Part shown: piece by piece, positions 1 through 5,820 of the stretch
Position numbering within the stretch: position 1 is the first letter of the stretch
How the letters are laid out: each line of letters begins with the position of its first letter
Source: SIG440 sp045580025
GTDB taxonomy: Bacteria > Bacillota > Clostridia > Monoglobales > Monoglobaceae
Direction: 5' to 3'
Assembly: GCA_045580025.1 (NCBI GenBank)
Contig: JAZNNB010000051.1
Span: 1-6,353, forward strand
Length of the DNA stretch: 6,353 bases
Notes under the pieces: model-generated
The model's input: the letters and a program-made list of their open reading frames with translations, nothing else
Database searches by the model: none
Told to the model about the DNA's origin: nothing
Made by a program: the position numbers and the translations under genes

Positions 1-789
1 CGCCCTACACAAAGCGTGGGTGATGCCTTCGGTTTTGTGCGTGACAATGCTCAAAAATTTGACCTTCTTGTTCTGTCGGGCGGCGATGGAACACTCAACG
101 AGGGAATCCAAGGAATTATGTCCATTGAAAAGGAAAATCGCCCTCGTCTTGGATATATTCCTGCGGGAACAACCAATGATTTTGCTGCAAATATGAAAAT
201 TTCAAAGAATATGAATAGGGCAGCACAAGATATTATGTTGGGCGAAAACTTCGCTTGTGATATTGGAAGCTTCAACAATAAAAATTTTGTATATGTGGCG
301 GCTTTTGGAGCGTTCACTGATGTGGCATATGATACTCCGCAACAAAATAAGAATATGCTTGGACATCTCGCGTATGTTATGGAGGGTGCGAAGAAGCTTT
401 CAAATATAAAAGCATATCCGCTCAGGATGATTTGCGGGGACGAAACGCTGACGGGCGAATTCATCTATGGGATGGTGTCAAACACCAATTATCTTGGGGG
501 AATGAAAGCGGAAAAGGCGTTCAGAGCGGAACTCAACGATGGCCTTTTTGAGATTATTCTGGTGAGAAAACCCAAAAACATTCTTGAAACACAAAATCTG
601 CTTTCTTGCCTTGTTACTCAGGAACTTAATCCTGAATATTTTACGGTTATAAGAGGCAGTGACGTGACCTTTGTCTCTGATGAAGCTATTCCATGGACGC
701 TTGACGGTGAATTTGGCGGAGCAGTAAAGGAAGCCAGAATTTTAAATGAGCAACAAGCGGTGACTTTGGTTATACCGCAAAAAAAATAG
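1..789 (+). CDS. Diacylglycerol kinase family lipid kinase (YegS/BmrU-like), 5' truncated
   Basis: This is the C-terminal part of a lipid kinase of the DAGK catalytic family, which phosphorylates diacylglycerol or a related membrane lipid with ATP at the inner face of the membrane. The reading frame is open from base 1, so the GTG at 16 is an internal Val codon and the true start lies upstream; roughly the first 40-60 residues are probably missing. The nucleotide-binding signature GGDGT is at bases 79-93, followed by LNE, and the conserved PAGTTNDFA segment lies near bases 160-190. The later half has the usual beta-sandwich domain of the family, with DGLFEIILVRKP near 538-573 and LDGEFGG near 700-720. 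It ends at TAA/TAG-rich sequence 19 bases before the preferred hydF start, so the two genes are probably co-transcribed. The exact lipid substrate cannot be told from sequence; undecaprenol or another lipid is possible. Confidence 0.9.
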   Translation, partial: RPTQSVGDAFGFVRDNAQKFDLLVLSGGDGTLNEGIQGIMSIEKENRPRLGYIPAGTTNDFAANMKISKNMNRAAQDIMLGENFACDIGSFNNKNFVYVAAFGAFTDVAYDTPQQNKNMLGHLAYVMEGAKKLSNIKAYPLRMICGDETLTGEFIYGMVSNTNYLGGMKAEKAFRAELNDGLFEIILVRKPKNILETQNLLSCLVTQELNPEYFTVIRGSDVTFVSDEAIPWTLDGEFGGAVKEARILNEQQAVTLVIPQKK

Positions 790-808
790 ATTAAGGATGG
801 TGAAGACA

Positions 809-1987
809 ATGGAAAAGACTCCTCTTTCTATGAGAAAGTATGTAGCGATCTTCGGACCCACCAATGCAGGCAAATCCACGCTTTTCAATGCTATGCTTGG
901 TCAGGATGTTTCCATTGTTTCTGAAATCGAGGGCACAACTACCGACCCTGTTACAAAAGCAATGGAGCTTATTCCATACGGTCCAATAGCGCTTGTGGAT
1001 ACCGCAGGACTTGGTGATACAGGCGTTCTTGGAGAGAAAAGAGAGAAAAAAACACTTGATATTCTTGAACGATGTGATATAATTCTTTTTGTCAGGGATG
1101 TGCGGTTTGCAGATGAGGGAAACTTTGATTTTGGCAAAGTTCCCGTTATAAACGTTTATACAAAATGCGACGTGGCAGATGAAAGAATTGTTGAATATGT
1201 GAAGAACACCGACAAAAATGGAGTTTTCATTTTTGACCATACACTTGAAGGACTTGCTAAGCTTCGTGAAAAGATAATTTCTGCCCTTAAAAAGCTTGAT
1301 ACTCAAGACGAGACCTTGCTTGGAGATATTGTTCCAAAGGGTGGGATTGTGGTGCTTGTTATACCTATTGACAGTGCTGCACCAAAGGGCAGATTGATTC
1401 TTCCTCAGGTACAGACCATAAGAGACTGTCTTGACCACGATGTCAGGGCGGTTTCGACAACTGTCAAGATGCTTGGAGATACTCTCGCGAGCCTAAAAAA
1501 AACAGACCTCGTGGTTACGGATTCTCAGGCGTTTCACGAGGTTTCGAGAATTGTTCCTGACGAAATCCCACTTACCTCTTTTTCTATGCTTCTTGCAAAT
1601 CAAAAGGGCAAAATTTCACAGCTCATAAAGGGTACTGACGCAGTACCAAAGCTCTTGGACGGGGATAAAATTCTTATGCTTGAAGCATGCACCCACGCTA
1701 CAACACATGATGACATAGGCAGGGTAAAAATTCCCACACTGCTTCAAAAGAAAACTGGAAAAAAATTGGATTTTGTACATTTTTCAGGTTATGACCTGCC
1801 CCAAAATCTTGAGGAATATAAACTCATAATTCAATGCGGCGGATGTATGATAAACAAAAAGGCAATTCAAAACCGCCTTGCACTGTTTGAAGAAAAGGGA
1901 ATACCTGTTACAAATTATGGAGTTGTACTGGCGTATCTTACGGGGATACTGACTCGAGCAAAAAAAGTCTTTGAAAACAAAGATTAA
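809..1987 (+). CDS. hydF: [FeFe] hydrogenase H-cluster maturation GTPase HydF
   Basis: HydF is the scaffold GTPase that receives the di-iron subcluster made with HydE and HydG and passes it to apo-[FeFe]-hydrogenase. Numbered from the ATG at 809 (392 residues, normal for the family), the GTPase domain shows a P-loop GPTNAGKS (16-23), a G2 region with GTTTDP (42-47), DTAG (64-67) and TKCD (118-121, where NKxD is usual). A middle dimerisation domain follows. The C-terminal [4Fe-4S] domain has CTH (Cys294, His296) and, 45 residues later, QCGGC (Gln342, Cys343, Cys346). The usual motif is CxHx(44-53)HCxxC, so the second His is Gln here. I chose ATG 809 over ATG 797 because AAGGATGGTGA at 793-803 is a ribosome-binding site for 809 but sits on top of 797, and because MEKTP...R...IFG matches typical HydF N-termini. 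It lies 26 bases before the next gene. HydE and HydG are not in the window. Confidence 0.95.
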   Translation: MEKTPLSMRKYVAIFGPTNAGKSTLFNAMLGQDVSIVSEIEGTTTDPVTKAMELIPYGPIALVDTAGLGDTGVLGEKREKKTLDILERCDIILFVRDVRFADEGNFDFGKVPVINVYTKCDVADERIVEYVKNTDKNGVFIFDHTLEGLAKLREKIISALKKLDTQDETLLGDIVPKGGIVVLVIPIDSAAPKGRLILPQVQTIRDCLDHDVRAVSTTVKMLGDTLASLKKTDLVVTDSQAFHEVSRIVPDEIPLTSFSMLLANQKGKISQLIKGTDAVPKLLDGDKILMLEACTHATTHDDIGRVKIPTLLQKKTGKKLDFVHFSGYDLPQNLEEYKLIIQCGGCMINKKAIQNRLALFEEKGIPVTNYGVVLAYLTGILTRAKKVFENKD

Positions 1988-2000
1988 AATAAAAAATTTT

Positions 2001-2006
2001 AGGAGG
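2001..2006 (+). promoter_or_regulatory. Ribosome binding site of the nucleotidyltransferase gene
   Basis: AGGAGG is a full Shine-Dalgarno match, 7 bases before the ATG at 2014. It fixes the start and suggests strong translation independent of hydF. Confidence 0.85.
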
Positions 2007-2013
2007 ATATTTT

Positions 2014-2871
2014 ATGGAAACAACACTTGTGGTAATGGCAGCCGGTATGGGCAGCCGATTTGGAGGACTTAAGCAGATGGAACCTATTGGTCCTGGTGGA
2101 GAATTTTTGATGGATTTTTCTGCTTTTGATGCAAAAGAAGCCGGTTTCTCCAAGGTAGTTTTCGTTATTAAAAAGGAAATGGAAGAGGATTTCAAGCGCA
2201 TAGCGGTGAGCCGTATCCAGAAATACATAGATGTTGATTATGTATTCCAGTCAATGGATGAACTTCCTGCAGGCAGAACGAAGCCATGGGGTACAGCACA
2301 CGCAATTCTTTGCTGTAAGGACAAGGTAACAACTCCTTTCGCAATAATCAATGCGGACGATTATTATGGAAAGGCTGCATATGTGGTTCTCAATGATGCA
2401 CTCAAAGAAATCAAAAAAGGCGAAATGTTCCTTGTTGGATATGATTTGGCGCAGACTACAACCGAGAACGGCACAGTTACACGTGGCGTTTGCAAAGTTG
2501 AAGACGGATATCTCACAGGCATAAGAGAAACCAAAGGCATCAGCGGTTTCACCTATTGTGAGGACGGAGAAACAGTTCACAATCTCCCTGAAGATACCAT
2601 CGTTTCAATGAATATGTGGGGATTTGGCACAGAAATTTTTGATTATCTCGAAAGAGAATTTGAAGTTTTCAAAAATGAAAAGGATGTTATGAAAGAAGAA
2701 TATCTTATTCCTATCGTTGTTGACGATTTAATCAAAAATGGTGAAGCAAAGGTAAAGGTATTGAGAAGTCCTGACCGCTGGTATGGTATGACATATCGCG
2801 AGGACAAAGAAACCGTAATGGCAGAAATGAAAAAGCTTTGTGAAGCAGGAAAATACAACGGTATTTCTTAA
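2014..2871 (+). CDS. Sugar-1-phosphate nucleotidyltransferase-like protein
   Basis: This 285-residue protein is a single-domain Rossmann-like nucleotidyltransferase of the NTP_transferase family, which joins a sugar-1-phosphate to an NTP to give an NDP-sugar and pyrophosphate. Visible motifs are the N-terminal nucleotide loop AAGMGSRFGGLKQ (residues 9-21, with Arg15 and Lys20), the substrate segment PWGTAHA (91-97), and the metal-binding NADDYYG (113-119, Asp115/Asp116). The C-terminal part (about 190-285) has no hexapeptide repeats, so it lacks the acyltransferase half of GlmU. Base and sugar specificity cannot be assigned; UTP-glucose-1-phosphate or mannose-1-phosphate types are the nearest in general form. 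It is the last gene of the unit with the lipid kinase and hydF, with an intrinsic terminator starting 15 bases after its stop. The functional link to hydF is not obvious and may be only positional. Confidence 0.88.
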   Translation: METTLVVMAAGMGSRFGGLKQMEPIGPGGEFLMDFSAFDAKEAGFSKVVFVIKKEMEEDFKRIAVSRIQKYIDVDYVFQSMDELPAGRTKPWGTAHAILCCKDKVTTPFAIINADDYYGKAAYVVLNDALKEIKKGEMFLVGYDLAQTTTENGTVTRGVCKVEDGYLTGIRETKGISGFTYCEDGETVHNLPEDTIVSMNMWGFGTEIFDYLEREFEVFKNEKDVMKEEYLIPIVVDDLIKNGEAKVKVLRSPDRWYGMTYREDKETVMAEMKKLCEAGKYNGIS

Positions 2872-2886
2872 ATTAAAAATTTTTAG

Positions 2887-2915
2887 AAAGTCTCTTCATC
2901 TGAAGAGACTTTTTG
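2887..2915 (+). terminator. Intrinsic terminator after the nucleotidyltransferase gene
   Basis: AGTCTCTTCA (2889-2898) and TGAAGAGACT (2901-2910) form a perfect 10-base inverted repeat, extendable by two A-T pairs (2887-2888 with 2911-2912), followed by a run of T to 2914. With a 2-base spacer the innermost pairs must open, giving a loop of about 4-6 bases. It closes the first transcription unit. Confidence 0.92.
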
Positions 2916-2917
2916 TA

Positions 2918-2946
2918 TTGAAGGTTTTTAAGTATTGTGATATAAT
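2918..2946 (+). promoter_or_regulatory. Sigma-A-type promoter of the fumarate hydratase operon (extended -10)
   Basis: TTGAAG (2918-2923; consensus TTGACA) and a perfect TATAAT (2941-2946) are separated by exactly 17 bases. TG at 2938-2939 adds an extended -10 element. Transcription should start near 2952-2954, leaving a leader of about 58 bases before the fumarate hydratase alpha gene. The promoter begins only about three bases after the T-run of the upstream terminator, so the two units are insulated in a very compact space. Confidence 0.85.
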
Positions 2947-2951
2947 AATAA

Positions 2952-2978
2952 AAGTCATACAAAAAGTTTATATGATTT
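2952..2978 (+). other. Hairpin at the predicted 5' end of the fumarate hydratase mRNA
   Basis: AAGTCATA (2952-2959) can pair with TATGATTT (2971-2978), giving 8 pairs including one G-U, with an A-rich 11-base loop. It would lie at the very start of the predicted transcript, a position where hairpins can protect mRNA from 5'-end-dependent decay. The pairing is AT-rich and weak, so it may be incidental. Confidence 0.3.
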
Positions 2979-3011
2979 AATTACTTTGAGATTATTTTCA
3001 GAGGTGATAAA

Positions 3012-3851
3012 ATGAGAGAAATAAATGCGAAGCTTATTACACAGACAGTGAAAAAATTGTGTATAGAGGCAAATTGTTATCTTGGAGAGGATATAAAAGA
3101 CCGTATTCAAAAATTCTATGATGAAGAGCCCTGGCCTCAGGCAAAAGAGGTGTTGGGCAGAATAATTGAAAATTATAATATTGCAAAAGATACCGATCAG
3201 CCTATATGTCAGGATACTGGTATGGCATGCGTTTTTTTGAAAATCGGTCAGGATGTTCACGTGGTAGGCGATATAAAAGACGCTGTCAATGAGGGCGTAA
3301 GACAGGGCTATGAAGAAGGCTACTTAAGAAAAAGTGTAGTTCGTGACCCCATCGACAGAGTGAATACCGGAGACAATACCCCTGCGATGATATATTTTGA
3401 CATAGTAAAGGGTGACAAAATCGAAATTACCATAGCCCCCAAGGGTTTTGGCAGTGAGAATATGAGCAGGATTGGTATGCTGAGACCCTCTGATGGTTTG
3501 CAGGGTGTAAAGGATTTTATAATTCAGACGGTGAAAGAGGCGGGACCCAATCCGTGTCCTCCCGTTGTGGTTGGTGTAGGAATTGGCGGAACCTTTGACA
3601 AGGCGGCATATATGGCAAAGGAAGCATTGCTTAGACCAGTTGATGAACACAACGAAACTCCGTTTTATGCACAGCTTGAGGATGAGCTTCTCGAAAGCAT
3701 AAATTCTCTTGGCATCGGACCTCAGGGATTTGGGGGCAAAACGACAGCTCTTGCTGTAAATATAAAGTGGTGTCCTACTCATATTGCAGGATTGCCCGTT
3801 GCGGTGAACATAAACTGTCACGTGACAAGACACAAGACGGAGGTGATATAG
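3012..3851 (+). CDS. Class I (4Fe-4S) fumarate hydratase, alpha subunit
   Basis: This 279-residue protein is the cluster-binding subunit of a two-subunit class I fumarate hydratase (FumA N-terminal / TtdA-like family), which reversibly hydrates fumarate to L-malate in the cytoplasm. The likely cluster ligands are Cys66 in ICQDTG, Cys182 in NPCPP and Cys269 in NINCHVTRH. Other family features are GDNTPA (120-125), PKGFGSENMS (143-152) and VGVGIGGTFDKA (187-198). The start at 3012 is set by GAGGTGATA at 3001-3009. The stop codon TAG abuts the ATG of the beta subunit. Such enzymes lose activity on exposure to oxygen, which fits an anaerobe. A related dehydratase such as L-tartrate dehydratase shares the fold and cannot be fully excluded, but fumarate hydratase is the best call. 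Confidence 0.93.
   Translation: MREINAKLITQTVKKLCIEANCYLGEDIKDRIQKFYDEEPWPQAKEVLGRIIENYNIAKDTDQPICQDTGMACVFLKIGQDVHVVGDIKDAVNEGVRQGYEEGYLRKSVVRDPIDRVNTGDNTPAMIYFDIVKGDKIEITIAPKGFGSENMSRIGMLRPSDGLQGVKDFIIQTVKEAGPNPCPPVVVGVGIGGTFDKAAYMAKEALLRPVDEHNETPFYAQLEDELLESINSLGIGPQGFGGKTTALAVNIKWCPTHIAGLPVAVNINCHVTRHKTEVI
3837..3847 (+). promoter_or_regulatory. Ribosome binding site of the beta subunit, inside the alpha gene
   Basis: ACGGAGGTGAT lies within the last codons of the alpha subunit, 4-8 bases before the beta ATG at 3852. Because the alpha stop (3849-3851) touches this ATG, the two subunits are probably translationally coupled, which would help equal stoichiometry. Confidence 0.8.
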
Positions 3852-4415
3852 ATGGCAATTAAAATACAAGCTCCTTTAATCCGTGAGGACGCAAAAAAGC
3901 TTAGAGCGGGTGACAGCTGTCTTATATCAGGTGTTATTTATGCCGCAAGAGACGCGGCACACAAAAGACTTTGTGGGCTTATAAAAGATGGAAAGCCACT
4001 TCCTTTTGATGTGAAGGACAGCATTATATATTTCGTGGGACCCACTCCGGCAAAACCTGGGCAGGTTATTGGCTCGGCGGGGCCTACCACATCATACCGC
4101 ATGGATGCATACAGCCCTGACCTGATTGCTCAGGGGCAGACGGGAATGATAGGAAAAGGGAAGCGGGGCGCTGAAGTTATTGATGCTATGAAAGAACACG
4201 GTGCTGTTTATTTTGGGGCAATAGGAGGTTGCGGTGCTCTTCTTGGAAAGTGCATAAAAAAGTCGGAGGTTATTGCCTATGATGATTTAGGTGCTGAGGC
4301 GGTAAGAAAGCTCACCGTGGAGGATTTTCCGGTTGTGGTGATAATAGACAGCCTTGGCAATAACTTATATGAAACAGGAAGAGACAACTACCTGAAAAGC
4401 ATTTCGGGAAAGTAA
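3852..4415 (+). CDS. Class I fumarate hydratase, beta subunit
   Basis: This 187-residue protein matches the C-terminal FumA / TtdB-type domain that completes the active site of class I fumarate hydratase. Visible family features are the GDSCLISGVIYAARDAAHKR segment (20-39), IIYFVGPTPAKPGQVIGSAG (58-77), GPTTSYRMD (77-85, with Thr and Arg likely to contact the substrate carboxylates), MIGKGKR (99-105, with conserved Lys) and a Gly/Cys-rich GGCGALLGKCI stretch near 125. The length is normal for a separate beta subunit. It is paired with the alpha gene with no gap. The arrangement as two genes, rather than one fused protein as in E. coli FumA, is typical of many anaerobic bacteria and archaea. 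The gene symbols fumA and fumB are avoided because in E. coli they name two fused isozymes. Confidence 0.93.
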   Translation: MAIKIQAPLIREDAKKLRAGDSCLISGVIYAARDAAHKRLCGLIKDGKPLPFDVKDSIIYFVGPTPAKPGQVIGSAGPTTSYRMDAYSPDLIAQGQTGMIGKGKRGAEVIDAMKEHGAVYFGAIGGCGALLGKCIKKSEVIAYDDLGAEAVRKLTVEDFPVVVIIDSLGNNLYETGRDNYLKSISGK

Positions 4416-4418
4416 TAT

Positions 4419-4442
4419 GTCATAAAATGACTTAATTTTTTT
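4419..4442 (+). terminator. Weak possible terminator after the fumarate hydratase genes
   Basis: GTCAT (4419-4423) and ATGAC (4427-4431) form a 5-base stem with an AAA loop, followed after four bases by seven T residues (4436-4442). The stem is short and AT-rich, so termination is likely partial at best. Confidence 0.4.
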
Positions 4443-4451
4443 GTGAGGAAA

Positions 4452-4460
4452 TGGTATTAT
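4452..4460 (+). promoter_or_regulatory. Possible extended -10 promoter for the DUF4430 gene
   Basis: TGGTATTAT is an extended -10 form (TGn then TATTAT at 4455-4460). The matching -35 position, TTAATT at 4432-4437 with a 17-base spacer, is poor, which is tolerated by extended -10 promoters. It lies 26 bases before the ATG at 4487 and just after the possible terminator. Confidence 0.45.
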
Positions 4461-4486
4461 AAATTTACACTAAGGATTGATTTTTA

Positions 4487-4915
4487 ATGAAAAATACATC
4501 AAAAATTATACTTTTTGCCGTAGCTCTTGTGGTGCTTTGTGCGGTGTTTGTTTTTTCGGGGAATATGACCTCGGATGATGATTTGTGGGAAAGCGCCGTC
4601 TATACAGAAGATACCGAATTTGGAAATGGTGAAAAAACAGTGATTGTCAAGGTCGTTGCAGGCGATAATTCGGTGAACTTTGTGCTTAAAACAGACAAGG
4701 AAACTCTTGGAGAGGCACTTCTTGAGAATAAGCTTATTTCTGGCGAAAAAGGTCCTTATGGTCTTTATGTCAAAACGGTCAATGGCATCCTTGCTGACTA
4801 TGACGAAACCAAGAGCTATTGGTCGCTTTCAAAAAACGGAGAGCATATGCAGACCGGCGTAAGTGATACAAAATTCTCAGACGGCGAAATTTATGAATTG
4901 ATTTACACAAAATAA
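4487..4915 (+). CDS. Small exported or membrane-anchored DUF4430 domain protein
   Basis: This 142-residue protein starts with MKNTSK and a hydrophobic stretch (about residues 7-24) typical of a signal peptide or N-terminal anchor. An acidic linker (about 26-48) follows. The rest resembles the DUF4430 / transcobalamin-like C-terminal domain: TLGEALLENKLI (73-84), YGLYVKTVNGI (91-101), YWSLSKNGE (111-119), GVSD (124-127) and a closing DGEIYELIYTK. Cys18 lies in the hydrophobic stretch but is preceded by VVL, which is not a good lipobox, so a lipoprotein is doubtful. AAGGA at 4472-4476 serves the ATG at 4487. Domains of this family occur as small surface or ligand-binding modules in Firmicutes, sometimes with cobalamin or other transport genes, but no transporter is present here, so no ligand is proposed. 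Confidence 0.8.
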   Translation: MKNTSKIILFAVALVVLCAVFVFSGNMTSDDDLWESAVYTEDTEFGNGEKTVIVKVVAGDNSVNFVLKTDKETLGEALLENKLISGEKGPYGLYVKTVNGILADYDETKSYWSLSKNGEHMQTGVSDTKFSDGEIYELIYTK

Positions 4916-4917
4916 AA

Positions 4918-4923
4918 TATAAT
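4918..4923 (+). promoter_or_regulatory. Possible -10 element before the GlmU-like gene
   Basis: A perfect TATAAT lies just after the DUF4430 stop, but no good -35 sits at 16-18 bases upstream and the leader would be under 25 bases. In AT-rich DNA this could be chance. The GlmU-like gene may instead be read through from the DUF4430 gene, since no terminator is visible between them. Confidence 0.25.
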
Positions 4924-4932
4924 AAATATGTG

Positions 4933-4943
4933 AAAGGAGGTGA
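4933..4943 (+). promoter_or_regulatory. Strong ribosome binding site of the GlmU-like gene
   Basis: AAAGGAGGTGA is an almost complete complement of the 16S rRNA 3' end. It decides the start: GTG at 4940 lies inside it and cannot be the initiator, whereas ATG at 4949 is 8 bases after GGAGG. Confidence 0.9.
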
Positions 4944-4948
4944 GAAAT

Positions 4949-5605
4949 ATGAAAACAACAGAGATTTATGACCTTTCAAAAACCATAGCAGCACCGCTTC
5001 TTGAAGGTTTTGAATATCCATGGCTGTGTCTTGGAAAAATAAAGGAATTTATTGTTGAAATTGGCAGAAAATTGGACAAGGAAGTGTTCCAGGAAATTTC
5101 AGAAAATGTGTGGGTTGCGAAATCTGCAAAGATTTTTCCGTCAGCTTATATTGAGGGTCCTTGCATAATTGATGAAAATTCTGAAGTGAGACAGTGTGCT
5201 TTCATAAGAGGAAGTGTTATTGTTGGGAAGAACTGTGTAGTAGGAAACTCCACAGAAATGAAAAACTCCATAATTTTTGACAATGTGCAGATTCCGCATT
5301 TTAATTATGTGGGTGACTCAATACTTGGGCATCGTTCACATCTTGGTGCAGGGGCTGTTACTTCAAATGTCAAGAGTGACAAAACTTTGGTTACCATAAA
5401 TGCTGATGGTAAAAAGATTGAGACAGGGCTTAAAAAGTTCGGGGCTATGGTTGGTGATTTTACCGAAGTGGGATGCAACAGTGTTCTTTGTCCTGGCACA
5501 GTTATCGGCAGGAATTGCACAGTTTATCCGCTGTCAAGGGTAAGAGGGTATTTGAAAGAAAACTCAATTTTCAAAAGTGAAGAGAATATTGTAACAAAGG
5601 TCTGA
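4949..5605 (+). CDS. GlmU-like left-handed beta-helix acyltransferase (no pyrophosphorylase domain)
   Basis: This 218-residue protein has a short N-terminal region (1-52, IYDLSKTIAAPLL...YPW) and then a hexapeptide-repeat left-handed beta-helix (about 53-205), as in acetyltransferases. The segment PHFNYVGDSILG (116-127) followed by LGAGAVTSN (132-140) closely resembles the acetyltransferase half of GlmU, and His117 aligns with the GlmU catalytic His. There is no nucleotide loop of the GxGS/TR type, so a product name of UDP-GlcNAc pyrophosphorylase, often given to this family, would be wrong for the protein as seen. A likely role is acyl transfer to an amino-sugar phosphate or nucleotide sugar in the cytoplasm; the substrate is not proven. 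It precedes glmM, which makes glucosamine-1-phosphate, the substrate of GlmU acetylation, so the context supports an amino-sugar role. Confidence 0.88.
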   Translation: MKTTEIYDLSKTIAAPLLEGFEYPWLCLGKIKEFIVEIGRKLDKEVFQEISENVWVAKSAKIFPSAYIEGPCIIDENSEVRQCAFIRGSVIVGKNCVVGNSTEMKNSIIFDNVQIPHFNYVGDSILGHRSHLGAGAVTSNVKSDKTLVTINADGKKIETGLKKFGAMVGDFTEVGCNSVLCPGTVIGRNCTVYPLSRVRGYLKENSIFKSEENIVTKV

Positions 5606-5625
5606 TTGAATTGCAATGTTTCTAA

Positions 5626-5657
5626 AAACAGTGTCATCTCTTCGGACAGAACTGTTT
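5626..5657 (+). other. Bulged hairpin downstream of the GlmU-like gene
   Basis: AAACAG (5626-5631) pairs with CTGTTT (5652-5657) and TGTC (5632-5635) with GACA (5645-5648), leaving a 3-base bulge GAA and a 9-base loop. No T-run follows, so it does not look like an intrinsic terminator. It may bound the GC-rich element or stabilise the 3' end of the upstream mRNA. Confidence 0.4.
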
Positions 5658-5790
5658 AGCGCCAGACCGCAAAACTTTTGTGGTGACGAGGTAAGAAGTA
5701 ATCGAAGTTTTCGGCGGATGCTTCTTCGGCAAAATCCTTGTCGTGAGGATGCATACAAACAAACAAAAGTGCATCTGGTGGATTTTAAGG

Positions 5791-5810
5791 CCAAAAATGT
5801 TTTTTGGAGG
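5791..5810 (+). promoter_or_regulatory. Hairpin overlapping the glmM ribosome binding site
   Basis: CCAAAAA (5791-5797) is complementary to TTTTTGG (5801-5807) around a 3-base loop. The 3' arm covers the first two G of the GGAGG (5806-5810) that serves the glmM ATG 10 bases later. An alternative pairing, ATTTT (5782-5786) with AAAAT (5794-5798), would break the first hairpin and free the site. Both stems are AT-rich, so any effect on translation is a hypothesis. Confidence 0.4.
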
Positions 5811-5820
5811 ACAAAAATAA

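Larger units (their letters stand above)
5606..5820 (+). other. GC-rich structured intergenic stretch; candidate dispersed repeat or glmM leader RNA
   Basis: No gene is supported in these 215 bases. Bases 5641-5760 are about 47% G+C by hand count, higher than a sampled neighbouring coding stretch (about 35% at 5041-5100), the reverse of what intergenic DNA usually shows. Several inverted repeats are present: AAACAG-TGTC with GACA-CTGTTT (5626-5657), ATCCT with AGGAT (5734-5750), GATGCA with TGCATC (5748-5775, A-rich loop), CCAGA with TCTGG (5662-5666 with 5774-5778) and CCAAAAA with TTTTTGG (5791-5807). Open frames of about 75 codons run on both strands, without a ribosome binding site on the + strand. 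The base composition, the lack of homology I can recognise, and the pairing suggest a mobile or dispersed repeat, or a structured 5' leader of glmM. Confidence 0.45.

Noticed and set aside
797..808. ATG at 797 as the hydF start
   Set aside because: The Shine-Dalgarno-like AAGG directly abuts this ATG, whereas the ATG at 809 has proper spacing and gives a more typical HydF N-terminus.
791..1438. 215-codon open frame on the - strand opposite hydF
   Set aside because: It overlaps a clear HydF coding sequence, its translation shows no recognisable domain and is rich in Lys, Asn, Cys and Ser as expected of an antisense frame, and no promoter or ribosome binding site supports it.
3324..3869. 181-codon open frame on the - strand opposite the fumarate hydratase alpha gene
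   Set aside because: It is a shadow of a well-supported + strand gene, with no recognisable motif.
4680..4862. 60-codon + strand frame inside the DUF4430 gene
   Set aside because: It is out of frame with a better supported gene, is Lys/Arg-rich, and has no start signal.
4940..4948. GTG at 4940 as the start of the GlmU-like protein
   Set aside because: It lies inside the AAAGGAGGTGA ribosome binding site.
5606..5820. glmS-type ribozyme or other known riboswitch before glmM
   Set aside because: I could not find the conserved core of the glmS ribozyme or of any other riboswitch class I know; the paired segments are short and unassigned. An Rfam search would be decisive.
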